Source: Robinsoniella peoriensis (GTDB lineage: Bacteria; Bacillota; Clostridia; Lachnospirales; Lachnospiraceae). From it: a DNA stretch of 64,000 nucleotides. Below are positions 16,933 through 26,200 of this stretch, one piece after another. Both the position numbers and the translations under genes were made by a program. The stretch's first letter is position 1; every line of letters starts with the position of its first letter. The notes beneath the pieces were generated by a model, which saw only the letters and a list, made by a program, of their open reading frames with translations, made no database searches and was not told where the DNA came from. The DNA lies in NCBI RefSeq assembly GCF_000797495.1, contig NZ_JTGN01000015.1:62001-126000 (forward strand). The letters run 5' to 3'.

Positions 16933-17775
16933 TCATCCTTTTACCGAACCCTGCATTCCTGCAACAAACTGTTTCTGCATCAGGAAGAAGATCAACGCGG
17001 CAGGTATCGTTGCAATAACAACTGCAGTCATTATCATTCCGTAATCAGGTGTATAAGAAGACCCCATTGCAGAAATGATCAGCGGCAGAGTTCTGTTCTC
17101 GCCTTTTAACGCAATCAATGGCCACAGATAGTTATTCCAGCTGGACATAAAGGTTACTACTACTGCAGCTGCATAAGTAGATTTCATGGTTGGCATATAA
17201 ATTTTTGTAAAGATTCCCATTTCACCTAAACCATCAATTCTGGCTGCTTCCACAAGTTCTTTTGGAAATGTCTTGGTATTCTGGCGGAAAAAGAAAATCA
17301 GGAAAGCCGTAGCCACTGCAATTACTATAACCGAACCCGATGTATTAAGTGCCAGGAATTTCAATATGGGAATATTCTTAAAGTTTGAAAATAAACGGAA
17401 TAACGGAACCATAAGTGCTGCAAAAGGAACCATCATGGATAAAAGGATAAAGTTAAAGATTCTGTCTCTTCCTTTTGTTCTGTATATCTCAAAAGCATAT
17501 CCCGCCGCAGACGATACTACCATTGCAATAGCAGTTGTTAATACTGCAATTATGAGGGAATTTTTAAAAGATGTCAAATAATTTAAATCTGATTGAAGTA
17601 CCGATTTTAAATTCTCGAAAAAATAAGATCCCGGAAGCAATGTTCCTTTTGTAACATCCACAGATTTATTTGTTGCTGCTATAATCATCCAAAAGAATGG
17701 AAAAATGGATACTACAGACAAAATACTGAGAATTACATATTCCAAACCTCTTATTACCTTTGATCTTGTACTCAT
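16933..17775 (-). CDS. CUT1 sugar ABC transporter permease (MalG type)
   Basis: Inner-membrane permease of 280 aa, six predicted transmembrane helices. The cytoplasmic EAA loop that contacts the ATPase is EAARIDGLGEMGIFTKIYMP (about residues 188-207). N-terminal helix and length match MalG-type second permeases. Its ATG overlaps the stop of the preceding permease gene by 4 bases, giving translational coupling. No ATPase gene follows; the solitary ATPase at 751-1863 is the nearest candidate. Confidence 0.94.
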   Translation of the reverse strand: MSTRSKVIRGLEYVILSILSVVSIFPFFWMIIAATNKSVDVTKGTLLPGSYFFENLKSVLQSDLNYLTSFKNSLIIAVLTTAIAMVVSSAAGYAFEIYRTKGRDRIFNFILLSMMVPFAALMVPLFRLFSNFKNIPILKFLALNTSGSVIVIAVATAFLIFFFRQNTKTFPKELVEAARIDGLGEMGIFTKIYMPTMKSTYAAAVVVTFMSSWNNYLWPLIALKGENRTLPLIISAMGSSYTPDYGMIMTAVVIATIPAALIFFLMQKQFVAGMQGSVKG

Positions 17776-18638
17776 TCTTTATCGTCACCTACTTTCATCT
17801 GAATAATGGATAAGATTACAATTAATAATACAATTACATAAGATACAGCCGCAGCATAACCAAAATTAGGCTGATACTTAAACAACAGATTATAGATGTA
17901 CTGTGAAATGGTAATCGTGGCATTTGCCGGACCGCCGTTTGTAATATTTACCGTTTCATCAAAGAGCTGCAGCGTACCAATTGTAGAGTTAATGGTTGTA
18001 AACAAAATAATTGGTTTGAGCATCGGCAGCGTTATGGATTTAAATTTCTGAAAACCGCCTGCACCATCAATTGATGCTGCTTCATAAATGGAATCATCTA
18101 TCCCCTGAAGGCCCGACAGATAGAATACCATATTATAACCGGTCCATCTCCAGGTAATGGCAATGATAATCAGTACCTTTGCAAATACCGGATGCGTAAT
18201 CCATGATATGGGTTCTGATATAAAGTTCAGATTCATCAGCATAATATTGACAAATCCGTCTGTTGCAAACAAACTTTTAAATATAATGGAATATGCTACC
18301 AGGGAAGTAACACAGGGAAGGAAAATTGCGGTTCTGAAAAAGCCTCTTCCTTTTAATTTTTTATCATTTAACATTGACGAAATCACCAGAGCCAGAATAA
18401 TCATAACCGGCACTTGAATGACCAGATACATCACTGTATTACACAGTGCTTTTACAAATGTAGAGTCTGTCAGAAGCCGTTTATAATTCGCCGCCCCTGC
18501 AAATCTTAAATTATTTCCCATTCCAGTCTGCATCGAAGTAATAAATGCCTGCACCATTGGATAGAAAACAAATGCCACTATTAGAATTACGCTGGGAATA
18601 ATAAATGCCCAGGATCTTCTGTCAATTTTTTTCTTCAT
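17772..18638 (-). CDS. CUT1 sugar ABC transporter permease (MalF type)
   Basis: Inner-membrane permease of 288 aa with six predicted helices and the EAA loop YEAASIDGAGGFQKFKSITLP (about residues 192-212). It lies between the binding-protein gene and the MalG-type partner, in the usual CUT1 order. It is separated from the binding-protein gene by 61 bases that contain a 13-bp hairpin, and overlaps the next permease by 4 bases. Confidence 0.94.
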   Translation of the reverse strand: MKKKIDRRSWAFIIPSVILIVAFVFYPMVQAFITSMQTGMGNNLRFAGAANYKRLLTDSTFVKALCNTVMYLVIQVPVMIILALVISSMLNDKKLKGRGFFRTAIFLPCVTSLVAYSIIFKSLFATDGFVNIMLMNLNFISEPISWITHPVFAKVLIIIAITWRWTGYNMVFYLSGLQGIDDSIYEAASIDGAGGFQKFKSITLPMLKPIILFTTINSTIGTLQLFDETVNITNGGPANATITISQYIYNLLFKYQPNFGYAAAVSYVIVLLIVILSIIQMKVGDDKE

Positions 18639-18656
18639 GACCTTCTACCTTCCTGA

Positions 18657-18689
18657 AAATGGGGTGCTGAACAATGCAGCACCCCATTT
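18657..18689 (-). promoter_or_regulatory. Intercistronic hairpin after the binding-protein gene
   Basis: Perfect 13-bp stem (18657-18669 with 18677-18689), 7-base loop, 10 bases after the solute-binding-protein stop. No T-run follows, so read-through is expected. Such hairpins typically protect the upstream mRNA and keep the binding protein in excess over its permeases. Confidence 0.7.
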
Positions 18690-18699
18690 ACCTTCTTTA

Positions 18700-20109
18700 T
18701 TATTGTGCTACTGCTGCTTCTGCCTGAGTCTGGTAATCAGACAATGTGGAATCTATATCAGCTCCTGATACAATAGCCTGAAGTGCTTCTGTCATAATGT
18801 CTTCCAGCGCATATGTATGCAGTCCGTAATTAACAGATGGAACTTCCTGTGTCCATTTGGAGAAATCTTTGAAGATTTCCTGTCCGCCGAAGAAATCACT
18901 TCCCTTTGCGTAATTCTCTGCTGACTCTGCAGCATTTAAAGTACTAACCAGGGTAATATCGGTAGCCAGCTGATTCATTAAATCTACATTTGATGCAAAT
19001 GTTTCTTTCAGGAAATCTTTTGCTGCCTGCTCATTTCCTACATTTTTCAGTACATACCAGCCTGCGCCGCCGATAGAAGAAGCATTAACAGAATCCGCAT
19101 TTGCATCCATTTTCGGGAATGGTGCAACTGCCCATTTACCGCTCTGATCTTCTCCCTTTTGTATGGAAGGAGCAATCCAGCATCCGGTTACTACGGAAGC
19201 AACTTCTCCGTTATTGAAAGATCCTACGAACTGATCCCAATCTGCTGTCTGTTTTGTGATACCTGCTTCAACCAGTTTCTTATATACTCCAATTGCATCC
19301 TTTAAACCTTTGTTATCCTTAAAATCCACTTTGCCGTCAGCATCTGTATACCAGGTGCCTGCGCTCTGCATCATCATACGGATCTGACCAATATCACTTG
19401 GATCGATGGTACACATATCAACACCGCATTTTTCTTTTACTGCTTTACCGATTTCAATATATTTATCCCAGGTAAGATTCTGCATGTCATCTTTAGTATA
19501 GCCTGCCTGTTCGATGAGATCTGTGCGGTAGAAAGTAGCTGCGACACCGGAATCAAATGGAATACCAAGCATTTTACCATCCATCTGGTTTACGCCTGTT
19601 TTATATGCAGCAAAGTCTTCAGGACTTGCAACATCTGTCAGGTCTGCAAATTCATCCGGATAGGATGTCAGATAACCCTGAATCTTGTAATCCTCAATCA
19701 GCACGATATCAGGAAGTCCGTCGTAAGTTCCTGCTGAAAGGCTGGTGTTAAGCTGTGCTACAATGTCATCCTGCGCCATGGTTACAACTTCAACCTCTGC
19801 ATTCGGATGGCTTTTCTGATAAATTTCCTTTGCCTGGTTTGCAGCCACAATGTTAAATGACTCGTCCCATGCCCATATTGTAATTTTACTTTCTTCTCCT
19901 GATGCAGCCTGGGTATCGCCAGCCGTCTCACCTGCAGTCTCCGTATCATTTGCTGCTTCTGTTGTAGCTGCTGCTGTCTGTGCTGTTGTTTCCTCCGGTG
20001 CAGATGTACCTGCATCCGTGCTCTTTGTTTCTGATCCGCTTCCTGAGCATGCAGCCAGACTGATTACCATCGTTCCTGCTAATAATGCTGCTAAAACTTT
20101 CTTCTTCAT
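18700..20109 (-). CDS. Sugar ABC transporter substrate-binding lipoprotein
   Basis: Family 1 extracellular solute-binding protein of 469 aa. The lipoprotein signal ends in the lipobox LAAC (Cys about 21), followed by a Thr/Ala/Glu-rich linker to about residue 75 and then the two-lobed binding fold (begins ITIWAWDE). AGGAGG precedes the ATG. It is the first gene of the transporter operon (binding protein, two permeases). Context with lacZ and YesMN suggests a galactose-containing oligosaccharide as ligand; this is inference. Confidence 0.93.
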   Translation of the reverse strand: MKKKVLAALLAGTMVISLAACSGSGSETKSTDAGTSAPEETTAQTAAATTEAANDTETAGETAGDTQAASGEESKITIWAWDESFNIVAANQAKEIYQKSHPNAEVEVVTMAQDDIVAQLNTSLSAGTYDGLPDIVLIEDYKIQGYLTSYPDEFADLTDVASPEDFAAYKTGVNQMDGKMLGIPFDSGVAATFYRTDLIEQAGYTKDDMQNLTWDKYIEIGKAVKEKCGVDMCTIDPSDIGQIRMMMQSAGTWYTDADGKVDFKDNKGLKDAIGVYKKLVEAGITKQTADWDQFVGSFNNGEVASVVTGCWIAPSIQKGEDQSGKWAVAPFPKMDANADSVNASSIGGAGWYVLKNVGNEQAAKDFLKETFASNVDLMNQLATDITLVSTLNAAESAENYAKGSDFFGGQEIFKDFSKWTQEVPSVNYGLHTYALEDIMTEALQAIVSGADIDSTLSDYQTQAEAAVAQ

Positions 20110-20158
20110 TTCATATCCTCCTGATTTAATTTGGTTTGTTTGTCTTTGTTATGTTAGT

Positions 20159-20228
20159 ATTTTAGCATAGGAAATTTGAGAAGCCATAGTATTAACTTTA
20201 TATGAATTTTCAAATTTTTAAGTTAATA
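20159..20228 (-). promoter_or_regulatory. Promoter and candidate YesN operator for the galactoside transporter
   Basis: Extended -10 TGC-TAAAAT (minus strand, 20167-20159) with no good -35, as expected for an activator-dependent promoter. Just upstream, TATTAACTT (20190-20198) is repeated inverted as AAGTTAATA (20220-20228), a perfect 9-bp inverted repeat whose centres lie about three helical turns apart. The placement suits an AraC-type activator such as the YesN encoded downstream. Activator identity is inference. Confidence 0.55.
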
Positions 20229-20448
20229 TCATATATTCTTGCACTTTTTTGTGATATCTGGACTTTTTTGGACTATCTAAAGATTTTCTAAACCGTACCT
20301 CACTTACATAGACGATACCACCACCGAGGTGTATAATAGGAAATAAATGGCCTTACCTGTATGCATATTAGAGAAATCAGAATTATATATATTGGATCGA
20401 AACAGAACGTATATAAATGTATGTGATGAGATGAAAGGGGATTGTCAA

Positions 20449-21378
20449 ATGAAAAAAAAATATGCTGTTTTACTGACGCTGTGCCTCTGTATGACCGCTG
20501 TGAACGGCTGCAGCACTTTTTCCGGCGAGGCATTGGAGACAGCATCCGTGGAGTCTGCGAAAGATGTGCTGTCGTCTACGGGTGATGCCGAGTCTTTGAA
20601 AGATGCCGAGTCCTCGAAAGATGCCGCGTCCTCGAAAGATACCGAGTCCTCGAAAGATGCCGAGTCCTCGAAAGATACCGAGTCCTCGAAAGATGTCGAG
20701 TCCTCGAAAGATGCCGAGTCCTCGGAAGCTTCAGAGATTTTTGAAATTAAAGAAGCTCAGGTAAATACAAATAATGAAAATATAAAATCTGACGGGAATC
20801 GCGAGAGCAGTGAAGACAATGACAAAGAATCCGAAACCATTCATTCCATGCCTTCTAATATTCTGGACTCTTATTATTCAGCGCAAAGCACCCCGGTATT
20901 TGAATACTTTCAGCATAGAAAAATCCAAAAATTTCTTGCTATGTGGGTAGATGCTCAAACAGGAAATATGGATGACATGGAATGGAAATTCGATAACTTT
21001 ACCGAATACACAGTACTAAATCATGAAATGGAACCAATCCGGCCGGATCAGCAATTATACTGCTGTACTTTTTCAAACGGGGCTGACCAAAGTGGTTATG
21101 TTGTATTTTCCTATGATGAAAAGGGTCCCAGTATTCAAAATTATGGTGTAACCGAAACCTCACCGTATCTGTATGATTTAAAAGCAAATGCTGCTGCGAT
21201 CCTGAGGAGCCTGAAAGAGACTGACCTGGATTTATCCACTGCTGAAGCCGCCCGCTTATCCTGGTTTGACGAGGCAAATAAGCGCAGTGACCAGGCTATT
21301 TTATTTACGGATGCAAAAGGCGGCAGTTATTTATGCGAATTTGGTGATTCAGAATTTCTTTTACTGGATTTGAATTAA
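20449..21378 (+). CDS. Secreted lipoprotein with SSKDAE repeats, unknown function
   Basis: Unrecognised 309-aa lipoprotein. The signal peptide ends with lipobox VNGC (Cys about 20). Residues about 45-95 hold some eight hexapeptide repeats of the form (A/T/V)ESSKD, a charged stalk like those that hold a domain away from the membrane. The C-terminal 170 residues form a compact domain of no family I recognise (SAQSTPVFEYFQHRK..., ending YLCEFGDSEFLLLDLN). The frame is open from 20347, but the ATG at 20449 has GAAAGGGG nine bases upstream and starts the signal peptide. A TATAAT at 20332-20337 could be its -10. It sits 36 bases upstream of a TetR gene on the same strand. Confidence 0.75.
   Translation: MKKKYAVLLTLCLCMTAVNGCSTFSGEALETASVESAKDVLSSTGDAESLKDAESSKDAASSKDTESSKDAESSKDTESSKDVESSKDAESSEASEIFEIKEAQVNTNNENIKSDGNRESSEDNDKESETIHSMPSNILDSYYSAQSTPVFEYFQHRKIQKFLAMWVDAQTGNMDDMEWKFDNFTEYTVLNHEMEPIRPDQQLYCCTFSNGADQSGYVVFSYDEKGPSIQNYGVTETSPYLYDLKANAAAILRSLKETDLDLSTAEAARLSWFDEANKRSDQAILFTDAKGGSYLCEFGDSEFLLLDLN
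20584..20735 (+). repeat. 18-bp tandem coding repeat in the lipoprotein
   Basis: About eight copies of an 18-base unit (GATGCCGAGTCCTCGAAA-like, with A/T/V variants in one codon). Near-identical DNA shows recent slippage expansion; the copy number probably differs between strains. Confidence 0.8.
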
Positions 21379-21414
21379 ACCGCTAAGAGTTTTTTACTAT
21401 GGAGGAGGAATACT

Positions 21415-22002
21415 ATGAAAAAAGAATCCAACGACCACCGTGTAAGGATTACAAAGCTTTTAATCCGAAGATCTTTTACGGATCTGCTGAAAACAAAACC
21501 GATACAGAGTATTTCCGTAAAAGAACTCAGCGACCGTGCCGGCATTAACCGCGGAACTTTTTATACTCATTACCAGGATATTTATGCTCTATTGGAAGAA
21601 ATTGAAAATGAAATGCTGATTGAATTTTCACAGGCACTGGAACCGCTGCTTAACGACAGCACCAAAAAAGGGAATCTTGCTGATATTTGTAATGGAATCT
21701 TTTACTGTCTCAAGAAAAACTCCGATATGTGTACATTTATGGTGGGGGATTATAACGATAAAGAGCTGATGTCAAAACTGTTAAATACCGGAAAGGAATT
21801 TTGTATCAATACCTACCACAGCCTGTTTCCAAAAGCAACAATTAAGCAGATTGAGTACTTTTATTCCTTTGTCAGTACAGGCTGTATCGGTCTGATTCGA
21901 AAATGGATAGAGGAAGGTATGATCCTTCCAACAGAAGAAATTGCCAGAATGACTGAAAATATGATTATGAGCGGAATCGGATTTCTGGAAAATCCGCTTT
22001 AA
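21415..22002 (+). CDS. TetR/AcrR family transcriptional regulator
   Basis: A 195-aa TetR-family regulator. The N-terminal helix-turn-helix is VKELSDRAGINRGTFYTHYQD (about residues 34-54), the rest an all-helical ligand/dimerisation domain of the TetR_C_33 look. GGAGGAGG precedes the ATG. It converges on the UroD-type gene with a 19-base gap and follows the repeat lipoprotein gene, so its target is not obvious. Confidence 0.9.
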   Translation: MKKESNDHRVRITKLLIRRSFTDLLKTKPIQSISVKELSDRAGINRGTFYTHYQDIYALLEEIENEMLIEFSQALEPLLNDSTKKGNLADICNGIFYCLKKNSDMCTFMVGDYNDKELMSKLLNTGKEFCINTYHSLFPKATIKQIEYFYSFVSTGCIGLIRKWIEEGMILPTEEIARMTENMIMSGIGFLENPL

Positions 22003-22021
22003 TGGTGCAATATCTAACGAT

Positions 22022-23062
22022 CTACTGCTTATCCGTGATATCGGCTTCTTTGATCATTGCCAGAATATTTTCCGGCGGAATAATATCTACCATTGTATTG
22101 CAGGTGGAGAGAATGAATCCTCCTCCGGGACTTGCAATCTCAATGGTCTTTCGAACTTCCGCCCGGACTTCCTCCACGGTGCCAAAGCACATGATATAAT
22201 CCAGGTCAATATTCCCCCACAGACAAAGACGGTCCCCGTATTTTTTCTTAATTTCACCAATATCCATTCCGGCTGATGGCTGAAGGGACTGAATACCGTC
22301 GAATCCACATTCCACCAGTTTATCCATTACACTGTTCAGGTTACCATCGCTGTGAAGAAAAACCGGTGTATCTTTATATTCTTTGATTTCCCGTATCATC
22401 TGTTTATAGAATGGATATACATTTTCTTCCATAACGTAAGGCGGCAGAAAAACTCCGGTATTAAATGCCATATCATCTGCGATCAATATAGCATCTGCTC
22501 CTTTGTCCAGAAATAACTTTGCCTTTTTAATCTCAAATGCGATTACCCTTTCCGTTAACAAATGAGTTTCATTCGGATAAGTAATACAGTTGACCATATA
22601 ATCCTCCATAGGATACATTTCATTCAGCATGGAGATTGGTCCGCCAATCTGGGCAAAAACGAAGAAATCTGTTTCATTTACGTATCTTTCCAGCAGAGCT
22701 CCCGTTACCTTTGTAATATCCGGCTCCTGATAATCCCAGACATCTTCGATATCCACAGGCGGATCCAGAAGACGTTTGCTTTCCTCTCCCTCTAAGAAGG
22801 TCTGTCCATACACACTCTGTATGATTTTCTTTCCATCTGCAGCTTTTCCAATCTCCCATTCCGGCCAGTCTCCTACATTTATAATATCCATGTGCAATAA
22901 CTCCCGTACTTTACAATCTCTTTCAAAATGCTGATAATCCGTGGAATAATCCTTTCCCAGTAGCTTGTTTGCTATCTGAGGCTGAATATATAATTCCCCT
23001 TTTGGCACTCTGTCACTTTCCATATGGCGGATTGCCGCCCATACCCGTTCTTTTTTTGTCAT
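22022..23062 (-). CDS. Uroporphyrinogen decarboxylase/MtaA-type methyltransferase homologue
   Basis: UroD-fold TIM-barrel protein of 346 aa. Relatives include HemE and the corrinoid methyltransferases MtaA, MtbA and CmuA. Without heme genes around it, a methyl-transfer or catabolic role is more likely than heme synthesis. The methyltransferase zinc motif HxCGN appears as H237-S-D239-G-N, with the later Cys321 (STCN) kept, so one zinc ligand is altered. There are no corrinoid protein genes next to it. GGAG lies just upstream of the ATG. In Clostridia such genes often sit among sugar-utilisation genes; function is unassigned. Confidence 0.85.
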   Translation of the reverse strand: MTKKERVWAAIRHMESDRVPKGELYIQPQIANKLLGKDYSTDYQHFERDCKVRELLHMDIINVGDWPEWEIGKAADGKKIIQSVYGQTFLEGEESKRLLDPPVDIEDVWDYQEPDITKVTGALLERYVNETDFFVFAQIGGPISMLNEMYPMEDYMVNCITYPNETHLLTERVIAFEIKKAKLFLDKGADAILIADDMAFNTGVFLPPYVMEENVYPFYKQMIREIKEYKDTPVFLHSDGNLNSVMDKLVECGFDGIQSLQPSAGMDIGEIKKKYGDRLCLWGNIDLDYIMCFGTVEEVRAEVRKTIEIASPGGGFILSTCNTMVDIIPPENILAMIKEADITDKQ

Positions 23063-23124
23063 TGTATAATCTCCTTTTCTGTTCCTCCGCCTTGCAGTTC
23101 GATAGACATCCTGTTGTTTTTTGC

Positions 23125-23149
23125 CAGCCGTGCGTCAGACTTTGTGGGA
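23125..23149. repeat. Solitary arm of the 16.7-kb palindromic element
   Basis: CAGCCGTGCGTCAGACTTTG and the following GTGGGA match one arm of the element at 16674-16700 at about 21 of 25 positions. The partner arm is missing, so this is a truncated copy. Confidence 0.5.
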
Positions 23150-23172
23150 ATCAATATTTGAAATATGCTTTT

Positions 23173-23203
23173 GAAAAGCGGATGCAGATATTGCACTGCA
23201 TCC
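23173..23203 (-). terminator. Terminator after the third giant beta-helix gene
   Basis: GGATGCAG/CTGCATCC stem (23180-23187, 23196-23203), followed on the minus strand by CGCTTTTC, 27 bases after the stop. Confidence 0.6.
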
Positions 23204-23229
23204 ACATAATAATAGCTGTTTCTATTCTC

Positions 23230-26200
23230 TTATCGGATCTTTACGCTTTTAACACTGCTGTAATTCTTGGAATAATAGCGTTTACCCGCTGAGTCTTTTA
23301 TATAAGCCCTAACTTTTACATAATAAGTCTTTTTGCGTTTCAGCCCTTTTATTACTGTTGATGATTTCTTTCCTTTTCCTTCAGACACATAAACCGTTTT
23401 AGTCTTTTTAAATGCCTTGTCGGATGCATAACGTATCTGGTATCCGTCTGCTTTCTTTACGTTTGTTATGGTAAGTGTACAAGTCTTTGCCTTTTTGCTG
23501 GCGGCAGATACTTTTTTCACGATATCCGGCTTTGATACCTTTTTCCACTGTGCATACAGGTTTATGGTTTTCCCGTTTATACTTGTCAGGTTCTTGACCG
23601 TCTTTTGGTTTGCGTATGACTTTCCTTTACCATTTTTCTTTGTATTCCACCCTTTTAATACATAGCCGGACTTCTTAAAACGGTTTGCCTTTAACTTTGT
23701 GCTCTTGTCATAGGTAACCGTCTGTCTTCCCATGCTTCCCTTTCCTCCGTTTTTCTGAAAGGAAATTAGGTAGGTATTTGCTTTATACCGTGCTGTTATG
23801 ACCAGATTTTGTGTTACATTTCCGTAGGAACTACTCCATCCGTTGAAGGTATACCCCCCTCTGGACGGTGCATTTGGAGCCTTTGCTGCGCCATGATTTG
23901 ATACCGCCTGGCGGCTTAGTACTTTTCCGTCATAGCTTTGGAAAACTACCTGGTATACCGCTTCGGTTGCCGGTTCTGTCTCCGTTCCCGGCTCTGTTTC
24001 CGTTCCTGGTTCTGTCTCCATTCCCGGCTCTGTCTCCGTCCCCGGCTCTGTTTCTGTCCCTGGCTCTGTTTCCGTCCCCGGCTCTGTTTCTGTCCCCGGC
24101 TCTGTTTCTGTCCCTGGCTCTGTCTCGGTCCCCGGTTCTGTCTCTGTTCCTGGCTCTGTTTCCGTTCCTGGCTCTGTTTCTGTCCCCGGCTCTGTTTCCG
24201 TTCCCGGTTCTGTTTCCGTTCCCGGTTCTGTTTCCGTCCCCGGCTCCGTCTCTGTACCCGGCTCCGTTTCCGTTCCCGGTTCACTGATTTCTTCCAGTTC
24301 TCCAATACCTGCATCCAGCTCGTCTACTGCTTCCTGGAGCAGTATCTGATCCTTAACCGTAAGTGCTTTATTCTCTAAAAGCTTCTGCGCTTCTGCAAGT
24401 GCATTTTTAAGCCTCTTTGCTGACTCTTCCGTGTAGAGTTCAAGATCAATGTGCAGCACTTCCTGTACTTTCTGCTCCAGAGCGGTCTTATCTGCCGGTC
24501 TGAGTACCAGATTTTTTATGGCTTCTTCCAGCTGCTTTTGCATAGCATCCACCAAAGTCTGGTCCTTTTCTGTTAAGTCTTCCCTGCCCAGCAGAATCTC
24601 CGCCTCATCCATAACATCTTTCAGGCTCTTTAGCGATTCTTCTGTATAATCGGTATCTTGTTCTTTTTCTCTTCCTTCGTCGTATACGCCCTGCAGCTTT
24701 GTTAAGTCCACCGGTTTCTCAGGCTCCTGCTCTGCGAAACCAATGATTCTGATGTTGTCAAACAGTGCATAATTATTTTCTTTGCTGCCTGTGGAAAATC
24801 CCAGGTGGAGTCCGCCTCCTCCCTGCAATCCGCTTACTGCTCCTTTTGCCATCCAGCCCGCAGGTTCCTGGCTTCCGTCCTTCCAGACTTTCACTGCCAT
24901 CTCACTTCCTGAGGTATATGCCTTCATATGGTACCAGCTTCCGGGTCTTAGGCTGATCTTTTTGTTTTCCAGCCTTGCCGCTTCCTTTGCATTACCATTT
25001 ACATTCTGCTGAAGGAGGATTCCCCCGTATCCCGGAATGACTGGGTATACATGCATATTGTCCGGGTTGAAGGACTGGTAATAGTTACTTACATAAAGAC
25101 CTTCAATTCCACCCAGTTCTTCCTGGTATTTGAAATCCAACGTCATCACGGTACCATCCCAGCTGTCCTGCTTTGTCATACGAACTGCCGTATTCTTCTT
25201 TCCCTGTATTTTCAGGGCATTTCCACTTTGGGACTGATCGGTTACAATCAGGAATTGTTCCGGGTTTGTCAGCTGATATCCTATTTCATCCGGATCGGTA
25301 AACATTCCTTCACCGTATTTGTCAAAATTCTCTTCAAAGATAACCTCTCCCTGAACTACATTTCCGGTTACTTCCTTTGGCTCTTCTTTGTTGCCCGCGC
25401 GGTCGAATGCATAAAACGTAAGCGTAAATGCGCCTTCTTTGGAAATCTCAACAGGCTTTGTATAATCCTGTAACTCTCCTCCATCTATCTGGCAGCGGAT
25501 TCCCGCAACTCCCGAAGAGCTGTCCTCAGACTTTAATTCAATTCTTGCCTGATTAATATATTCGCCTGACTCTGTCTTTTCACCGGTTACTTCCGCTTTC
25601 GTTACAGGAGCTTCCAGATCCTGTCCAAGATCTTCTGTTACACCTTCCTCAGCCGTGGTAACCAGAAGATTGTCAAAACTGGAAAACGCTGTATTTTCAC
25701 CGGATGAATCGGAATACTGTAAAAAGATTCCGCCTTTTTTTAACCCTCCAAAGTTTGCACTTCCTGTCCACTCAGTAGGTTCCTTTTCTCCCCGCTTCCA
25801 CATTTTGACCAGCAGGTTATCCCCTGTCATTTCCATTTTTATGGAATACCAGATCCCCACCTCATAACTGAAGTTTGTATCACCATGTTCGGAATATCCA
25901 TTGTTCAAATAGCGTTGATAGAAAATACCATTTCGGAAATGAGGAAGCAGATTTGCCAGATACCTGTTTTCCTTATTCTGATACCGTGGTGAAATATAGA
26001 TACCGCCATAATCTTTTGTATCCGAATCAAACCGGTAATCAAAAGAAATCTTTACGTTTTCCCAGTCTGCGTCTTTTGTAAGATAAGTATCAGTACCATC
26101 TGAATTCATTTTGAGAATCTTGTTTCCATCCTCCTCTGCAACACTAATACGGTCATGCAGATAAGAATATTTTTCTACGGCATTCTGCTGGTTATTTAAC

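Noticed and set aside
22022..23062. Naming the UroD-fold gene hemE
   Set aside because: No heme pathway neighbours; the motif set is closer to methyltransferase-type relatives and one metal ligand is changed.
23961..24285. Tandem array considered as a CRISPR
   Set aside because: Units are contiguous 18-mers in frame within a coding region, with no spacers and no cas genes.
23868..24378. Long plus- and minus-strand frames opposite the EPGTET repeats
   Set aside because: They are products of the 18-bp tandem repeat being open in several frames; composition (Phe/Leu/Pro or Arg/Gln runs) is not protein-like.
25051..25473. 140-codon plus-strand frame opposite the third giant gene
   Set aside because: Shadow of a well-supported domain-bearing gene; no start signal.
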